Below, piece after piece: positions 32,690-34,095 of a stretch of 34,095 nt of DNA (positions are counted from its first letter, which is position 1; every line of letters starts with the position of its first letter). Under the pieces are notes generated by a model. It did no database searches. It saw nothing but the letters and a program-made list of their open reading frames with translations, and was not told the DNA's origin. The position numbers and the translations under genes are program-made. Source of the stretch: Chitinophagia bacterium (GTDB lineage: Bacteria > Bacteroidota > Bacteroidia > Chitinophagales > Chitinophagaceae); NCBI GenBank assembly GCA_021324175.1, contig JAJPJP010000307.1:1-34095 (forward strand). Direction: 5' to 3'.

Positions 32690-33378
32690 TAAGTACAGGA
32701 AACGATATTATTGATTTATCCAGAATTGATGTACAACGCACAAAACAGGAAAGGTTCTATTCGAAAATTCTTTCACAAGCTGAAACAGATGGATATTTAA
32801 CTAATGGCTTGGTCAATCTCCCTTTTGAAAATTTCATTTGGTTGCTCTGGTCTGTTAAAGAATCAGTATATAAATTTTCTAAGAGGCGTTTTCCCCTGCT
32901 TGTGTTTTCTCCAAAAAGAATAATCACGGGCCTAATTAGCAGCCCGTTGGAAGATCATTTGCCCGTTTTTGAGGAAAGGGAGTGTGAAAATTTTTCTTTA
33001 AAAAAGAAAGATTGCTATTGTTGTATTATAAATACTGAAACCGGCCAATATTATTCAAGGTCAAAAGTCTATAATGAAATCATATATACGGTTGTCAGCG
33101 AGACTGAAAATTTCGACGATATATGGTGGGGTATAAAATATATTTATGATGTTAGTCCTGCGTGCCAGTCTGAAAGCGTAAGGGCTTTTGCCCTGGAAAA
33201 ATTTAAGGAAATATACCCGAATTCCAAACTCTCCATTTCAAAAAGCCCGGTAGGTTATCCCGTTTTGAACGTTAATGAAAATGCCATGAAAACCCCCTTA
33301 TCGTTTACGCATCATTTTCGGTTTGTTGCATATTCATTTGTTTATAATTCCACGATGATTTCAAAAGACATTTTTTAA
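32686..33378 (+). CDS. 4'-phosphopantetheinyl transferase
   Basis: 230 residues starting at TTG (32686), which overlaps the ACP stop as TTGA; no ATG is near. GNDIIDLSRI (5-14) has the Asp7 metal ligand of the GxDxxxxxRI motif, and WSVKESVYK (55-63) is the WxxKExxxK motif with Lys58 and Glu59. C-terminal SPVGYPVLN and PLSFTHHFRFVAYSF add the PPTase substrate-binding and His elements in a rearranged order. It converts apo-ACPs of the cluster to holo form by adding phosphopantetheine from CoA. Last gene of arm C. Confidence 0.8.
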   Translation: MISTGNDIIDLSRIDVQRTKQERFYSKILSQAETDGYLTNGLVNLPFENFIWLLWSVKESVYKFSKRRFPLLVFSPKRIITGLISSPLEDHLPVFEERECENFSLKKKDCYCCIINTETGQYYSRSKVYNEIIYTVVSETENFDDIWWGIKYIYDVSPACQSESVRAFALEKFKEIYPNSKLSISKSPVGYPVLNVNENAMKTPLSFTHHFRFVAYSFVYNSTMISKDIF

Positions 33379-33414
33379 ACCTGCCTAGAACGGGGCCAAT
33401 CAGGTGGGTTTTTT
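33379..33414 (+). terminator. Weak candidate terminator after arm C
   Basis: ACCTG (33379-33383) pairs with CAGGT (33401-33405), followed by GGG and six T (33409-33414). The loop is long and the stem short, so the hairpin is marginal, but the position right after the last cluster gene is right. Confidence 0.3.
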
Positions 33415-33485
33415 AGAGCGATCGGTGAGCAGACAGCTAAAAGTTGGCGGTTACTAAGTGCGCATTGGTCAATAATAACTGTAAA

Positions 33486-34016
33486 ATGAATACGAAAGTT
33501 TATATTGGTACCAGCCTTGATGGTTTTATCGCAAGAATGGATGGAGACTTCAATTGGCTAAGCCAATTTGCCAACGATGAAGCTACCAAAGCTTATGAGG
33601 AATTCTTAAGCACAATAGATGCGATCGTAATAGGCAGGCGGACTTTTGAAACGGTACTTACTTTTTCTGCGTGGCCGTATACAAAAAATGTATTTGTCTT
33701 AAGCAATGCTATTAAAAAAGCCCCAGATTCTCTAAAAGGGAAAGTAATTATTCTTTCGATGAGACCAAAAGATTTACTGGTCCATCTTGCAGCCATGGGC
33801 ATTGTCAACATATATATTGATGGTGGAGTAGTGATTCAAGAGTTTTTAAAAGAAGATCTGGTTGACGAGTTAATTATTGCAAAGGCTCCTATACTCATTG
33901 GAAGTGGCATCCCACTATTTGGTTATATCCAAAATGATCTTCAATTCGCGCATACAAAAACGGAAATACAAAGCAATGGATTGGCGAGGAGTTACTATAA
34001 AAGAATAAGAAAATAA
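33486..34016 (+). CDS. Dihydrofolate reductase-family protein (RibD C-terminal domain)
   Basis: 176 residues from the ATG at 33486 (an in-frame upstream start at 33444 adds 14 unlikely residues). VYIGTSLDGFIARMDGDFNW opens like the DHFR/RibD fold, DAIVIGRRTFETV and KNVFVLSN follow, IYIDGGVVIQEFL is the NADPH-binding glycine segment, and ELIIAKAPILIGSGIPLF is the standard C-terminal strand. It is one of the small YyaP/YwjB-type reductases with unknown substrate, not a true folate enzyme as far as can be seen. It lies 107 nt beyond the cluster and is likely an unrelated flanking gene. Confidence 0.85.
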   Translation: MNTKVYIGTSLDGFIARMDGDFNWLSQFANDEATKAYEEFLSTIDAIVIGRRTFETVLTFSAWPYTKNVFVLSNAIKKAPDSLKGKVIILSMRPKDLLVHLAAMGIVNIYIDGGVVIQEFLKEDLVDELIIAKAPILIGSGIPLFGYIQNDLQFAHTKTEIQSNGLARSYYKRIRK

Positions 34017-34095
34017 AATCTGTGATTTGATAACAAAAAAATTTGACTTAATTAACCATAAAATAGAATGAAATGAGGATTTTAAAATTACCGGC

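Noticed and set aside
1-34095. CRISPR arrays, tRNA or rRNA genes, insertion sequences, integrase attachment sites
   Set aside because: I found no regularly spaced repeats, no cloverleaf-like or rRNA sequence and no transposase or integrase domain anywhere in the window.

Overview
The window looks like a chromosomal segment of a member of the Bacteroidota, probably near the Chitinophagaceae. The evidence is Bacteroidota-type -7 promoter boxes (TAnnTTTG), outer-membrane and lipoprotein signals, a hybrid jelly-roll/7TM histidine kinase, and above all a complete flexirubin-type pigment cluster, a compound class made by this phylum. The left third is ordinary, partly decayed chromosome. The right two thirds (about 12.46-33.38 kb) is one biosynthetic locus.

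Left region (1-12.45 kb): a CDS tail; an outer-membrane porin followed by three c-type cytochromes; a secreted Ala/Lys/Asn-rich protein; two small soluble proteins, one with TFIIB-type zinc ribbons; a SnoaL-like protein; an SDR oxidoreductase; and a secreted alpha/beta hydrolase. Three related sensor-kinase copies lie here in different states of decay. One lost its H-box in an internal deletion, one is frameshifted at its last residues, and one survives only as a middle piece whose end abuts the pigment cluster.

Pigment cluster, plus-strand arm A (12460-21087): aryl-CoA/AMP ligase, tyrosine ammonia-lyase-like MIO enzyme, ketoreductase, dehydratase half-site 1, ketosynthase, half-length KS-like protein, ketosynthase, chain-length-factor-like protein, dehydratase half-site 2. 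This is the starter supply (4-hydroxycinnamate) and elongation machinery for an aryl polyene acyl chain. It meets, tail to tail with 4 nt between the stops, minus-strand arm B (29646 down to 21092): secreted unknown, DarA, DarB, small unknown, BtrH-like acyltransferase, ABC ATPase, ABC-2 permease, ACP, ketosynthase, second chain-length-factor-like protein. Arm C (29866-33378, plus) diverges from arm B across a 219-nt regulatory region. It carries a FabI-like enoyl reductase, a complete FabZ-like dehydratase, a ketosynthase, an ACP and a phosphopantetheinyl transferase, which is the expected kit for saturated acyl chains.

Model: arm A (plus the KS, second CLF and ACP of arm B) makes the aryl polyene. 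Arm C makes saturated chains that DarB and DarA condense and aromatise to a dialkylresorcinol. The BtrH-like protein is the best candidate for joining the two as an ester, and the ABC system may export or position the product. I see no halogenase, methyltransferase, LPLAT-type acyltransferase, MMPL exporter, LolA-like protein or regulator gene in the window, so this is either a compact variant or a cluster with genes elsewhere. The compound class is known. The parts worth a second look are the complementary split dehydratase, the BtrH-like ester-forming candidate, the doubled KS/CLF sets, two uncharacterised cluster proteins, the palindromic divergent promoter region and the junction between a dead kinase gene and the first cluster gene.
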